Below, one piece after another: positions 1 through 11,809 of a stretch of DNA of 64,000 bases; position 1 is the stretch's first letter; each line of letters opens with the position of its first letter. This stretch comes from Fasciolopsis buskii. Its lineage: Eukaryota > Platyhelminthes > Trematoda > Plagiorchiida > Fasciolidae. Location: positions 1-64,000 of the forward strand of contig LUCM01006095.1 of NCBI GenBank assembly GCA_008360955.1. The letters run 5' to 3'. Under the pieces are notes generated by a model, which saw only the letters and a program-made list of their open reading frames with translations, was not told the origin of the DNA and ran no database searches. A program made the translations under genes and the position numbers.

Positions 1-740
1 CCAAGCCAGACTACTCTCCGTTGCGCTTCAGATCCCGCTGTTATCGGTTCCGTCCCCTTAAAGGGAAATCCAAATTTGCTGTCTCCTCACTCCTGCTAGG
101 AAGCTGGTAGCTAGATCTGGCGCTCGAGTACGGACTCGTTCGACGGAAGCTACACCGCTGATCGCCTTGGATACTTCAACTTTTCACGAACGGTGCTTCA
201 TAGTGCTCCGTAGGATCGCAGGGTCGCTGGTCTCTATTGGAATTACGGACCCTGTGAAGTAGCGAGTCAAATGGAAGGTCGTATGGTGTCCAATTCCAAT
301 ATTTGCTCGAATTCTGCTTTGGATAAGCCGACCGCTTCAGGAGTCACTCGATGAGACTTACCGACGGTCCGGTGTCCTGTGGCTCCTATATAGTGGGTTA
401 CCTTTAAATGGACAGTATGAATTGCACTGATATTGTCGCAGAATGCACGGGTAGTGAGTAAGTAGCGCACTGCAAGGCTGTTGAGCTGTCGGATCGGCTT
501 ACTGAGGTGTGGTTTGATCGACGACATTGTACGTGCCGTTCGCAGTCAGCGACGTTAGAAGGCCTACTATATTCCTGCGCACGGCTTCGACTAGCAGACC
601 GAAGTCCAGGAAAATGCCTATGCCAATATCAGAGTATGATACGTCGGTGACGAGGAATACCCAAAAACTGCACGATTCAGGCCTGGGTTCATGGTTTGGG
701 TAGGTTGTCCTTAAATATTGATACGTATTCCGTCTGAGGT
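1..740 (-). pseudogene. gypsy protease C-terminus and reverse transcriptase start, broken
   Basis: On the minus strand the segment near 545-740 aligns by eye, at nucleotide level, with the end of the gypsy aspartic protease: a GLxRxF-type stretch, then the V-A-D-V/GADFL region and an LTSLTANG-like end. It is broken by several stops. The open frame at 267-527 matches the linker before the RT fingers: THYIGATG, then TPEAVGLSKAEFEQILEL and IRPS. Below 267 the expected W-R-P-C-G-D-Y block is present only in decayed form (GDQRPCD), followed by traces of the next RT motifs and a PFGLRN-like stretch near 40-60. The YxDD catalytic motif would lie outside the window. Confidence 0.7.
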
Positions 741-957
741 CCGCAGCTAATATGCCTGTGCGGCGGCCGAATTATTCGGTCCACGGGAGATTACATTAGC
801 ATCGGTACCACGGAGGGTTATAAGTTTTTGTCAAGTTCTTGACGTTTAGAAAGCGAGAATTAGTAAATAATTCGGTGCCGCGTGCCAAAACCACGACTAG
901 ATAAACTCATTCATTGCTTGCGAATGTGCACCTGCTATCGCTAAGCTTCCAAAGGGT

Positions 958-1679
958 TTATGGTACGTGCATTGAGCTTCTGCTGAATGCAGGAAGGAAG
1001 GACTTGGTGAGGAGCTTTTGCCCCAGCCTAGACCGATCTCGTGGCTTACGTTTGCCAATTGTTTCTCGTTTTAACGACTTATCCGTTCCCCTCAAGATGG
1101 CTGTTAGTTCGTAGTTTGCATGTGAGGACGCGGCTCTGGAGGACGAGAAAGTGCCTAATGCTGATAAGCCTGGACTGCAGCGCAACAAGGTCTCATCAAC
1201 GATTTCTACAGTCTTTTCTAGTGAATAATTTCGGGCAGCAATAAGCAACTCAGATTGGTGCGGTGGGAGCCTTTGAAGCCATGGCTTACCTGAAAGTGGG
1301 TCGTAGTCACACGGTGTGCTTCTGAAAGACCGCATTGCCAGACGTAGCTCCTGAGGATTTCCATTCCTTAGAGCGACCCCCGAAGACACTGCCGAATTCG
1401 CTGAACTTCATTATGGGCAGTCCGGTTTTTGAACGCTTCCTTCAACCTTTTGTATTTGCGCGACGGTACAGTGACGTCTTCAACCTGAAGGGTAACATAT
1501 GTGGGATAGAAGCCGGAGACCCATCTAAAACGATAGACGTCGCCCGTTATTCTGTAGTTCTCGAACTCCAGTTCAACTATGGCAAACTCAAGTTCTGGAT
1601 CTGATTGCGTGAAGGAAGGTACATGCAAAGCCAGGGCCCCTATAGCTGGCTCCGGCGACGGCTTCCACTTCACGGACAA
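958..1679 (-). pseudogene. gypsy gag remnant (two overlapping frames)
   Basis: Two minus-strand open frames overlap around 1368-1389 and together give a Ty3/gypsy gag. The first, 1368-1679, has the hallmark N-terminal segment around FTQSDPELEFAIVELEFENY, followed by YRITGDVYRFRWVSGF-type residues and a K(Y)KRLKEA helix. The second, 958-1389, carries the next conserved block, LPPHQSELLIAARN. The switch between frames near 1370 marks a frameshift. The reading becomes unclear towards the zinc-knuckle region near 1000, where I see no intact CCHC. In a working element this protein would form the particle that packages the RNA. Family assignment is firm; exact limits are not. Confidence 0.75.
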
Positions 1680-1864
1680 AGCATAGCATTTGAAAGAATT
1701 ACGCTAATAAAGCGTTCTGCACAGCTGCTGGTAGAAAAACGTCTTCCGTCACAATCAGCACAAATAGGCAATCGGCCACACAAAACACCGGAACTATCTA
1801 CCCGTTGAAAAAGGGCACTTGCGACGCTAGAAAAATGAACAAAGAATCGCCTGTTTAGTCAGTA

Positions 1865-1879
1865 ACGACAGGCTCACCA
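1865..1879 (-). other. possible tRNA-Trp-type primer binding site
   Basis: Minus-strand TGGTGAGCCTGTCGT matches 12 of 15 bases of the tRNA-Trp complement that I recall being used by CsRn1-like elements. It lies where a PBS belongs, between gag and the expected 5' LTR, whose boundary would follow at about 1880. Confidence 0.3.
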
Positions 1880-2010
1880 GTTTGTAGGACTGGTCGGCTT
1901 AACGCTGATTTCGTACTACGTTTGCTTGCCCTTAATCTTTGTGACCACTTTTGCGTCACTCTTACTCGGCTCTGTGCGACTACAATATTGAAAACCCAGG
2001 CAGTCGACCG

Positions 2011-3310
2011 TCACAACAAACAGTAGGTCGGAAGGGTGGGAGGTTGAGGATATTTGACAGCAACAAGGCTTGCGTGACAAACATGTAAATGTCCATTGTG
2101 TTGGATAGCCAGAGTTTGACTAAAAAATTCATCCGGAAGAACAAATCCATGTTTCGCTACAGATTTACCAGGTAGGCGTTTCCACTTAAGTAGAAACTCA
2201 CCGTCCGGTAGGGCTCTGGGAGTATCCAGAATCAAGTCGGTGATCTAAGTTGACTCCATATCCAGTGCTTCCTGCATAGTAACCCAGTGAATGGGAAATG
2301 ATACCCGTATACTCCTACTTGTGAACGCACCTGTAGTAGCATTTAAGCACGCGCCGCATGGTCCCGCTCAGGCCGACCATACTGGCTACATTACCAGTCA
2401 CTCGTGAAAAGTCTGCCCCAGTATCCAAAAGAGCGTTCACCACAAATAAACCGATTGGCCCCAACCATAACTAGTACATTTCCCAACGCTAGCCTATATG
2501 TTTTTAGGATCCTTCCATACGAGCCCTCCTAGAGGGTTTCGTGAACTTCTTGATGCAGTAAAAGATGGTTATAAAGGCTGCTCTGCGCGCTTCGCAGGGT
2601 TTTTCCGGTGTACAGAACACAAGCAGATAAAGTGCAGTCGCTGCTTAGACAGGCATTTTCATCGAGAAATCCAAGGCACTTATCCAAAACATATCTGCTT
2701 CCATACTTCAGACAACCAAAAACCCCGAAATCCATGAAAGTCTTTCTTTCAAATCAAACCTGGTCTATCTTAACCGAATCGGGATCTAGTTTCCGTCTTT
2801 CATGGAGTGTTTGTAAAGATTTTGATACAAGCGACACTTTGTTCCTACAAATTCTCACAAACCACGAAAACATGGTTCTCGATTCTGCTGATAAACCCCG
2901 TCTTTTCTTTTCAGCGGACTTGGGCGAAAATTAACTTAACCTATGCAACAAAGCCTCATTTTTGTGGACATAATTAAGATCCGCTAAATACCTCGTTTGT
3001 CTGAAATCTTTTGCATAACAGTCCAGTTTATTAGCAAAAAGCACTAAAGACTCCGTGCTGGGCTTTGCAATTTCAAAAATGATGCTGACCACTTACTTTC
3101 CTTAGCATCTCCCTAGCCCGCTGATATCTCCACCCGGCCGAATGCATCAAACGAACCTTACTACCCCCCTAAACATCACGGTTCAGTGGCGGAAAGAATA
3201 CGTTCTCGTCAGTTACAGGTGAGGTTATCTGCTCGTAGAACTGCCCAAGGAATGAAACTTAATGCACCTTAGAGTTAAGAAAGCTAAACGTTTCACATTT
3301 CGGCAACGAC
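2011..3310 (-). mobile_element. BEL/Pao-like LTR retrotransposon remnant
   Basis: Minus-strand fragments appear in the BEL/Pao gag-pol order. At about 3070-3306 there is a decayed gag: FPKCE near the start, an FxGQFYEQITSPVTDEN-like block, then GWRYQRAREMLRKVSG, which fits the family's 'GYxRAReiL...FGqpH' motif. At about 2540-2735 a cysteine/histidine region ends in YNHLLLHQE, like the family's (R)HHxLLH knuckle. At about 2402-2441 the protease motif ALLDTGADFSRV is intact. Frames change several times and stops intervene. Sequence below about 2340 (including an open frame at 2011-2235) is only tentatively part of it; it could belong to the neighbouring gypsy LTR. Confidence 0.6.
2340..2450 (-). 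pseudogene. retroviral-type aspartic protease fragment
   Basis: A minus-strand frame reads VNALLDTGADFSRV followed by a hydrophobic VASMVGL stretch. The D-T-G-A signature preceded by two leucines is the active-site loop of retropepsins. The frame breaks shortly after, near 2330. Its position directly after the Cys/His region supports a BEL/Pao origin. Confidence 0.6.
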
Positions 3311-6300
3311 GCAGTGGCCGATAATTTCTGCAGTGTGCCACCGTCACTAACTCTTCCCTGCTTCCCAGCATTCCGCCCATGAATCCCATGGATTTTACGG
3401 CACAGGTGGAACTACTCTTTCACCACAGGTAATGCACTCTTGATATAACCATCTAGGATAAGTCCCGTCAACTAAGCAGGAATGCTAGTCATTTCCACCT
3501 CTCTAAAGCGGAAGTTGTCCGCCTTTTGGCTGCAGCAGCCCGCTTCATAACTCCCGCTGCATTAATTTCTAGTTGTGCAGACTGTAGTCCTAGCACGGTA
3601 TAACCGGAATACCTCACAAAATTGAACATGAGTACAGAATCTAAAAGGACTTGCCAGAGGAAGGCGATGAGACAGAAACATCCTCCACTACGCCTTCCAA
3701 ATTTACATTAACAGACATGTCCAAGCTAGATCAAAAAAGAGTGGGACGTCAAAGAGTCTCAAAAATAACAACTTCCAGTTCACAGTTCACATGAAAGAAA
3801 AACGAAGACATTTTCAGCATTATTAATTGCTCGGCGGTTCTCCTGTGGTCTCCAAAATAGCAATTTTCATGCACCACTTAAAACTGGACGCAGACCATAA
3901 AATACCGTAAATGTTGTCGCTAGTAGTGTTCAACCGAACCAACTCTTGTTCACATAATTCACGTTTCACGAACCTCGATTTTATGAGCAGAACAAGGAAC
4001 ACCCAGGATGGAATGAGTTTACTGTGGTAACTAAATTGGCACAATAATATACGAAGTATAAGCATACCTGACCGTTCTCCTTCGTAGAGTGACAGTGTCA
4101 GAAATGAATCCGTGACATAAGCAAATACAGCACGGAGCCTATTAGAAATTTGGGCGGAACCGAAGAGAAGCAAATATCCCAAGTAAATGGAGGCATCACT
4201 CGAGGAAGCCCATGTATGCTTTGGACAAACTGGCCATAGAACCCTACGGTGCGCTGCAATCATAACACCGGCCTCCTCAATTCGTGCTAAAACCAAGGAA
4301 GTGATGAGCATCAAATCTCATTAGCCCTTAGATGAATACCTAGCAATCTCTCATTCTCAGATAACTCATTACTTGAAGTAGCATTTCCAAAGTGTTTTCG
4401 CTGCACCTCGGATTCTCCCCCAACGATCCCCGTGATTAGTGTCTCCAACAAGCCAAACTGTTTTTTCTATGAAGCAGAAGTGAAAAGTCAGATTTGGGAG
4501 CTCCAACTTTCCAGTTCATTGGGCAAGTAGAACATGCATTACCACAAAACTAGAGGCATTGGCCTTGATAGAATATTCATACGAAGTTGGTTTCTGAAGC
4601 CCTTTAGACTCAGTAGTTTCGAAGAAGGGGATAAATGGCCCAAACTAAGGCAAGGAGAGCAATGCAGGACAAGTACCAACAAACTTTGGTCCGGCTATTT
4701 GCCCGGTAAAATCTTCGAGGGCGCCCTGAAACGTGCATACAGGAACTTCCAGGTGATAGCGATCTCATTGCCACATTTCAAACGTGCAGCTTTAGACTGT
4801 CGGCATTAAGAGCAGTCTGACGCAGACTGTCGATGAGTGGATTTCATCTCAGTGCCTCTTGAACTTTGTGCAAGTATCTCATCTTGTCTCCAACTTGCCA
4901 CTTACGGTATTTCAGTCCAGTTGTTGGTTCATGCTTACAGTTCTCCTAAAGATATTGCCTTTTCCATGAAGAACGTCCTTCGACATCCAAACGACGCCCA
5001 ATCAGAAGTCGCGGCACCAAAAGCTCATTCTTTTGTGCCCTTCTTTATTTCATATACAGTAGAGAGTCTTCTTGCATCGACCTCTCCAACATCGTAATGT
5101 ATGCCAACAATATTACTTACTCGGAAACAAAAATCACAATGCAGCGGACAGCTATGGATGTTACCAATCAAAGACAATACATTTTGGCCCGCCGACAGTA
5201 CCTGCACACAGGTGGTCGAGTAGTGGAAGGTTCCGGGATTTTGGAGTAAAAGCGTAAAGCCGAAAACAAATCAAACGGTGGACGACAGTTCTACAAAGCA
5301 TCCCGACGGGAATACTTCAGGTGCTTCGGGCGAAAAGGAGGTCCATTTCCTAAGACAAAACTTCCCTCGGCCATTAGTTCATCAGTGCCCCCGAAACAAT
5401 GTGAATGCTCAGCTTCGGTAGTGAAATGCGCTAGGCAGTCGTAAAAACTAGTTTTGTTACCTCTGACACTGCCTCGTCGCAATTAGTGACAAACTGTTTG
5501 CCTGTTGTGTGCAATGCACAGTCGGAGCAGAACAAAACCCGAACAAAAATAGACTGACGCACAAGTGGAAAGATTTATCATTTACCAGTTACCCAAGGAA
5601 AAATAAGGACATACTTTTAGTCCTGATGCCCGATCATTTCATAATCAATGCAATCTTCAGGTTGCGTAAGTTGGCGGTAAACAGTAAGATTTTGTAAGAA
5701 GGAAAGCATGCCTGTGGAAGCGACAATGATTCATCAGAACTTTTTTACTCCCGATCAGGTCAAACAGATTGCCTTCTCAGCGTAACAGTCAAATAAAGCG
5801 TTCAGCATAGCGGCTGCCAGTGTGATCAAGCAGACTGCGAGATAACCCAACAGAGTAAAAATAAAATAAAGGAAGTGTACGGCACATTGCAATACACTAA
5901 CAACAGGGGTAAAGTTATGAAGAATCTCAGTGTTTAAATAAAGTAGTGTCATCCACGTAGAAACAGAAAATACAAGACCATGGTTTCATTTTTCAAAAGG
6001 CAGATTTGTTGAAGGCTTGGTGATACAACGGGAATAATTTCTTAAGTTGTTCTCGGGCACATTGGGTTCATACGCACTTTCCAATTGTTTTAGTCGAAGG
6101 CGTAGGAACTATATGATCAAAATGTACATTCCGGATTAGTTAGACAAAATGTACTTGATCATGCCCTAAGAAAAGCCGAGTGAGCAGCCTGCTGCCATTC
6201 AAGGTAAATCCCATTTCCAGAATCTCACCGGTTGCGGCTATTGCCCTATATGCACTGGTCGGGAGGTGGTGACTCACTTATTCTTTTTTTTTATTTTTGG

Positions 6301-7490
6301 CCTCAGCATTAGCAGATGAAGCCTTCTGGTGTTTCTGCCTGAGCGCACCCTGACGACACTGTAAAACATGCTTGAGTATCGCCCTGGAACAAAAATAACA
6401 AGGTTGCCTAGGCTCATCGATTAGATTCCTTCTGGTACAGGCTACGTGAGACTTTGATGCAGAGTCAAGAAAACAGTCCAGGTTGTTCAGTAAGGCTATG
6501 GGTTCTTCTGACTTGTGCAGGCAACAAAACTATTCTGGATGTTCTGATGCTCCATCCTTACCTAGCCTCCACTCCATTTTTGTGCTGCTTTTGGAATTTT
6601 CCTCTTTGGTTATTACACCCTGTGGCAAAGAAGAGGAAAACGTGTTAGCAATGTGGGGTTTTTTCGCTGTATACTTACAGTTCACCGTTTCACAGACAAA
6701 CATAACAAGCATACATGCCATAACACTGACAGTGTTAGCTGGCAAGCTTAGCGAGCGAATGGCGATGTTCAGTGCTATATTGTGTTGCTTGCTTCTAGTA
6801 CTTGTTTCAATTTCTTCCCACTCATTTATCTTCTCTGAATCCCGAGTGAAAGGACAAATGGATACCCAATTATATTAGGGGTTTCCAAAGACCGGTGCAA
6901 AGCATCAATCAAAGACGTCTGCTCACATGGGAAGTCTCTCTCAAAGGTAATTTTCCTGGCTCGAACACACCAATAATAGTGATCTGCAACGTACTTACGC
7001 CTGTAAGACATTAAACCATTCTGAAATTAGTGGTTCGCATTCAGGAGTAAAGAATCATGGTTTCCGCTTTGCACAGGTACCATGTTCGTTTCACTCCAGT
7101 TCTGCACTGGACGAAAGTGATTATAACGTCAGAATCCGGGGAGGCTGAAAGTTGAAACCTACGAGCTGATCTCAGGTCGTGGACAACTCCGATCTGGAAT
7201 TGTATAGTTTATATCCACATTTAAGCAAAAAGATTAGTAAACTTTCAAACCAAATAAGGTGGACCACTTTTGATACTTTCCTACTCTATCATCTCAATGT
7301 TAAGGAAGCAATGATGAGAAAAGTAGAGACCTCAACAACGAAATATAGACAGCGAATACGCCATATAACTCTAATCTACCTTTCAAACAAACGTCCATAT
7401 CAGAGATTTGCCATGTTTTCCTTAAGGCTGGAATGTCATCCGGCATTCGGTCCTAAAGAGCATAACTTTGACGCGGTTTTGTGAGCCTAC
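3311..7490. other. no recognised gene
   Basis: No domain is recognised on either strand. The open frames here, including a 163-codon minus frame at 3823-4314, show no family motif, and I treat them as chance. The stretch around 5290-5480 is GC-richer than its flanks and may be an old unrecognised repeat. Intron or intergenic DNA is the likeliest reading. Confidence 0.4.
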
Positions 7491-7499
7491 GGATTATGC

Positions 7500-7960
7500 A
7501 TAATGCCTAAACAAAAATTAAAAAGAACAAGCCATCTCGATCCTGATTCATCCTGCAAGACCAGGGAAGAGTCTATCACAGGACAAGTGTAGAACCCATT
7601 CAAACTATTTCACCGGTCATTGCCCGTCGACGTTCAGCGAATACCACTCCTGAGCAGCCTGTTCCACATCAGTCTACCCCGATTCGTAAAAACCTGACTC
7701 TCAGTTCTGGCTGAGAGACCATGGCTTCTTTGTACCTTCAGGATATAAGCTTTAAACCCATGCCTGAGAACACGCAAAAGGATCGCCAGCTTCTGAGCAA
7801 GTTTTCATTACACCATCAATATGAATAGCTTCAAGTCTTCCTAGTAGGTAATTCAGTCCTCTGCAAAGTGTGAGGACAAGTCGCGGATGCCTGCATCATG
7901 AATATGTGCTGTGAATCTCTTAAGCCGTTCGTTGACCTTGTCGCCTACTTTAGTAGTTGA
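7500..7960 (-). mobile_element. CR1-like LINE 3' end, degenerate
   Basis: On the minus strand, positions 7637-7695 encode, after allowing single-base indels, the C-terminal signature of CR1/Jockey-type LINE reverse transcriptases: a basic segment, then F-x-N-R-V-V-D and W-N-R-L-P-E-E-V-V-like residues. What is actually legible is RVRFLRIGVD and SGVVFAE split across frames. Upstream (7700-7960) a decayed R-L-E...GD...F-R-H-G-F-K-A-Y-I-L-like segment fits the preceding region of the same protein. Multiple stops show it is ancient. The assignment rests on remembered family patterns. Confidence 0.5.
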
Positions 7961-10220
7961 AAGGTTTTCGGTGTGCGAACACCAGATCTCCTCTTTAATT
8001 TTTTAAGCCAAAATTGGCAAAATCCTTTTAGTAAACAGAATAGAGAAGCATTTTGTAGAGGTGACGAAATCGCTAAATTTCTGAGCAGAATATCAAAAGC
8101 GTGAGATATGTTCGTGAGCTGATGGGTAAAATATTTGCTAGATTAACATGGAAATTCACTTTTCCATGGGGTTTTGGCCACATAAAAGCAGTGCATCACA
8201 GCCGTGTGCAATCCAATTACACAAGCCGGAAACTTCCACAACAGGCACCCAACCGTCACCGTCGAATCCGCCCCGACTGCTTTTAACAACGGACTGACTG
8301 ACGTCCCGTAAGAGGACGACAAGAAGCAGCCCACTTGCATTTTCTACCTCCACGCGAAAATCAGGATTATCATCTACGCGACGAATGTTAACGATGCATT
8401 TTTCGCTGCGCATTCAAGCTATCCCCCAACATTTTGCGCTCCGTTTATCATTTCTTACTCAATAAAACATCATCAAGCACAATTTCTGCTTGCCACACCG
8501 CTCATTACAGGCACGCATGTGACAACCTTTTTTTGTTGTTGCTACGGTTGTTAATACTCTTTTCAGTACATACCACACAAAACTCCAATCTGCTCAAATG
8601 ACATCACGAACTACTGATTATTTATGGAAAGTGCAGTATGCTGTATTCAGTGTCATCATTCTGATGAAGTTGATTTTTGACTATTTTTCTCATTTCATTA
8701 TTATGGATAGTTCACTGGTGGATTAAAAATATTCTAGTCAAATATTGTATTCCACTTTGAACTGACGTTCTTATGTATAGCTAAGACAAAATCCCTTAAT
8801 CTCTCGTCCAGAAAGGTCCATCAGTTTTAGTGCAGTTCTGTGATTACAGCAATACTCATAACTGTACTGTTATGGATTCTGGATGACAGAGAAATTGGTC
8901 CGAATAGGGTACTCCCAATTCCATCTCGTTTTTCTGGTCATCAAATGCTGAAAACAATCCGAGGCAAAATGTTCCCCAAGCTTTCATCCAAACAGGACGC
9001 TGTTCAATCAGCCTCAATTCCAGTTTTGGGCATCTATTTGATTTAGTTCCTGTGCATGGTGAAAGTACGCTAATTAAGTATATCGGTAGTGTTATTCTTT
9101 TATTGCCGTACGCAAAACAACTTGGTGGTTTAATCTTACGGAACAGTATAATTTGGGCTACAGAGTGGTATGACTTTGGGATAAATGCAGCAGTACCTTG
9201 GGATGTCTGTTTCACACTCGTAAAAGAATCATTAACTCCAGTAAATTGATTTCGCTCCCATTTAATCCTTGATCGTGAGCCCACTGGTAGTGGAATATTT
9301 AGGAGTCACTGCCAAGCTGGTTCATTCGGCACCTGCAGATGTGATTGCAGTGATTGTGGGACTGAACCATTGATTTTTAGGTTCTGTGACTCGAATCCCG
9401 AGCACTTTATTCACTTCTTTATTTTATTCACATCTTTTACCTCATTGGGTACAAACTCCTGCCTCAAAGACTGTAAGGTGACTGCACATTCCATCAAAAA
9501 TATGTCAAGCCTCGGCTAGCACCCCGAACCCAACTACTTCGACATGTTTTCTCAGCATTAAAAAGAAAACATGAACTTCATTCGCAGGATCCGGTCGTTT
9601 CAACTACGCTTTCTTTTACAGGGCCTCTTTGAGCTTATTGCAACGTGATTCACCGGCATTTGTCAGAGAAATTTATTTGCACGTGCAGCAGTATGTTAAT
9701 TCCCGATCCTACTTCGTGTGAACTTCAAAACTATCGATTAAGCATTAAAATCATTACAGAGAAGTTATAAAGTACTTGAGTCTTGCATCAGCATACAACT
9801 TTAATATTCACTTATGGCGTTCGCTGCATGACTGGCTTATATTTATTCCTCAGTGTGGGGAGCGAATTTTTGGCTTCACCTGAACGTATTCTGATTGCCT
9901 CAATATTATCCATCTTATACTTACCTTTCGCGAGTATGCCGTCAATATTTGCTCTGCTTAAGAACTAATGGTCATCACAGCAGTACCATTTAGTCTTGGC
10001 TTCTGGAATTCTAAGCTTTGTTTCTTTCGAAGGAAAGGGGCCTGGAACTTGATACAAGGTGCATCACTCTAAGCCTTTAAGGAGGGTTGCGATACGGTGC
10101 TCGATGAGCACCGTTCTAAGTACAAATTGAAAATTCTTTGTCAGTTTCTAACTGTTTTGCCATCGGCATTCATCATGAGGTAATCTTTTTCCAGTCATCA
10201 ATAAAATTCCAGTGTATCTT
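7961..10220. other. no recognised gene
   Basis: No gene family is recognised. A stretch at 9330-9400 has a GGTTCTGTGACTCGAATCCC segment that recalls a tRNA B box with an insertion, but no second half could be supported. At 9915-9920 a good minus-strand splice donor (AAAG then GTAAGTATAAG) follows a short open segment; this alone is not enough to call an exon. Confidence 0.35.
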
Positions 10221-10224
10221 CGTG

Positions 10225-10690
10225 CCCGTATCGCTCTTTTAGGCTGCGAGATTTGGGCGCCTTATGTTGAGGGTGCTTGGTGACTTTCTTTGCTTGACCA
10301 TCGATATTTCCGAAGCACTGACAGAGTCCGGTGGGAAGATGGGGTGAGAAATGACAAGGTGTGTCCTCATGCGTTGGGTGCAGACAGTCGTCTTGTGACT
10401 AGGGTATTCATTTACATCGCATTCAGTGGTTTCAAACCGTACTTCTTGCGCTTAACTATCGTCTATCCTTTCGTGCTCTTTTACACGTGTTGTAAGAGGC
10501 TCGAAGAAGCGACGCGGATATCGAGCTATGACTTGGTGTAGAGGTATGCCAAAGCTGTTTTCGGTTTCGGTCTAGGTTGGTGCTTCTTGCCTTCGTGGTT
10601 AGAGCCCAAGAGATGAACTCTTGTTGGTTGAAGATGCTGATGGATACCACTCAGGACCGAAGTCAGTGGTACCAGTGTTACTTAGCTTGT
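10225..10690 (+). mobile_element. RTE-like LINE reverse transcriptase C-terminal fragment
   Basis: Plus-strand frames read in order: LLGCEIWAPYVEGAW (family: LLYGCETWP.RVED), DHRYFRSTDRVRWEDGVRN (family: FDHRCLR.IARI.W..RVSN.EV), a decayed LHRLRWLGHVLRM region, an LPFRAL-like block, then a tryptophan-rich tail of LLAFVV, QEMNSCWLKML and TTQDRSQWYQC, which fits the family's RDE..CWLETL.DMAQNRSQW ending. Stops and frame changes separate the blocks, so it is inactive. This C-terminal module is typical of RTE-type LINEs abundant in flatworms. The element's 3' end probably lies shortly after 10690. Confidence 0.7.
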
Positions 10691-11800
10691 CTATAGCACC
10701 CGTTACCCTTAACTAAATTCTGAAAACTACAAAACTCACAAGATGTGTACAGTGAAAACATGCAAAAGGCAATTAGTTTGCCGCTACTTTTCCTTATTAT
10801 TATTTCTTCCTCGTATCCGAGTTCTGTATAATTCCATTACAGTATTGTTGCTTGTTTTCAAGCCAGTGTTATATATATAGCTGCCTCTGGGGCATTCTAT
10901 GAGACACCTACTTTCACCGTTTGTTTTCCCAATCTGTTTGCTCGGAGAACTACGCAACTTTTGCCAGAACGGGCCCAAAAAATATTTGACACCGAGTAAA
11001 ATGTTGTCATTCAGACTTTGCTCGCCGACTGGAGCTTTCAGAGGCGTCATTTCGATTGTTTAAGTATTTTCCTGGTGAATGCATGGTGCGGCAAGAGTAA
11101 CGCAACTTAGTGTACGAAAGAAACTTTTGTTGATTTTCACAATGTCGGCAACGGAGTGGCTGGATGGTGTGGGTTGTGTTTGAGTGAAGAAAGCTATTAC
11201 AGTTGATCCAAGTGAAAGCAACTCTGCAAGTTGCACAACTTGGTAATGGTTGTACGCAGTAACTTTTGATTTTCATTCTAACGGTGGTTTTAGAAGTCCA
11301 GTCAAATACATCATAGTCCACCGTGCCCTGGTGCCACTCACAAGCTTTTAGCAAACGCAAGAAGCACAACTGGAAGTTCACCAATCACCAGAATGTATCC
11401 CAAGGCCAGGATCCAGAAAAGCCCTCATATAACAAAGGATATACAAATATGATGTGACATACAAGGGTGACGGAACTAATCAACGCCTAGAAAAATCCCT
11501 TTTATAATGACACTCTAAGATCTATTTATTAAATTCCATGAAACGCAAGATCATAAATTTCTGTCACAAAGAAGTATGGAAAAATTTACCATGCTCTGAT
11601 ACAAAGCAGCATCGTGTCGTTGGAAATTTATTTTGCAGTAGTAGGAGATTTAGTGTGGCATGTTTCTTTGCTAATTCCTAAAGAGAGCAGTTATATATTT
11701 TACTATATCATCATGACAATAAGTGTTTTGGTTTTTGAGTAACAGTGGCTCCTGTTAACTGGTTGTTTTTAACATCCATCAGCAACCTTCGTGCTGGTTC
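10691..11800. other. no recognised gene
   Basis: Nothing recognised. A 125-codon minus open frame (11007-11384) has many cysteines but no family motif. Confidence 0.35.
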
Positions 11801-11809
11801 CCCTGGCCA

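Larger units (their letters stand above)
1..1885 (-). mobile_element. Ty3/gypsy LTR retrotransposon remnant, truncated by window edge
   Basis: Read on the minus strand, this stretch carries gag, protease and reverse transcriptase pieces in the usual Ty3/gypsy order. Gag lies at about 958-1679, the protease C-terminal part at about 545-740, and the RT entry segment at about 1-527. Every part has frameshifts or stops, so the copy is dead. The style resembles the flatworm CsRn1-like gypsy group, judged from remembered family motifs rather than a search. It is more GC-rich than the bulk of the window. A primer-binding-site-like stretch lies at 1865-1879, so the 5' LTR should lie just above 1880; I could not fix its outer end. 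The rest of pol would continue beyond position 1. Confidence 0.8.

Noticed and set aside
3823..4314. 163-codon minus open frame
   Set aside because: No family motif, no supporting splice signals or neighbours; length is within reach of chance for this much AT-rich sequence.
10784..11384. Cysteine-rich minus open frames after the RTE-like fragment
   Set aside because: No zinc-finger spacing or transposon motif could be matched.
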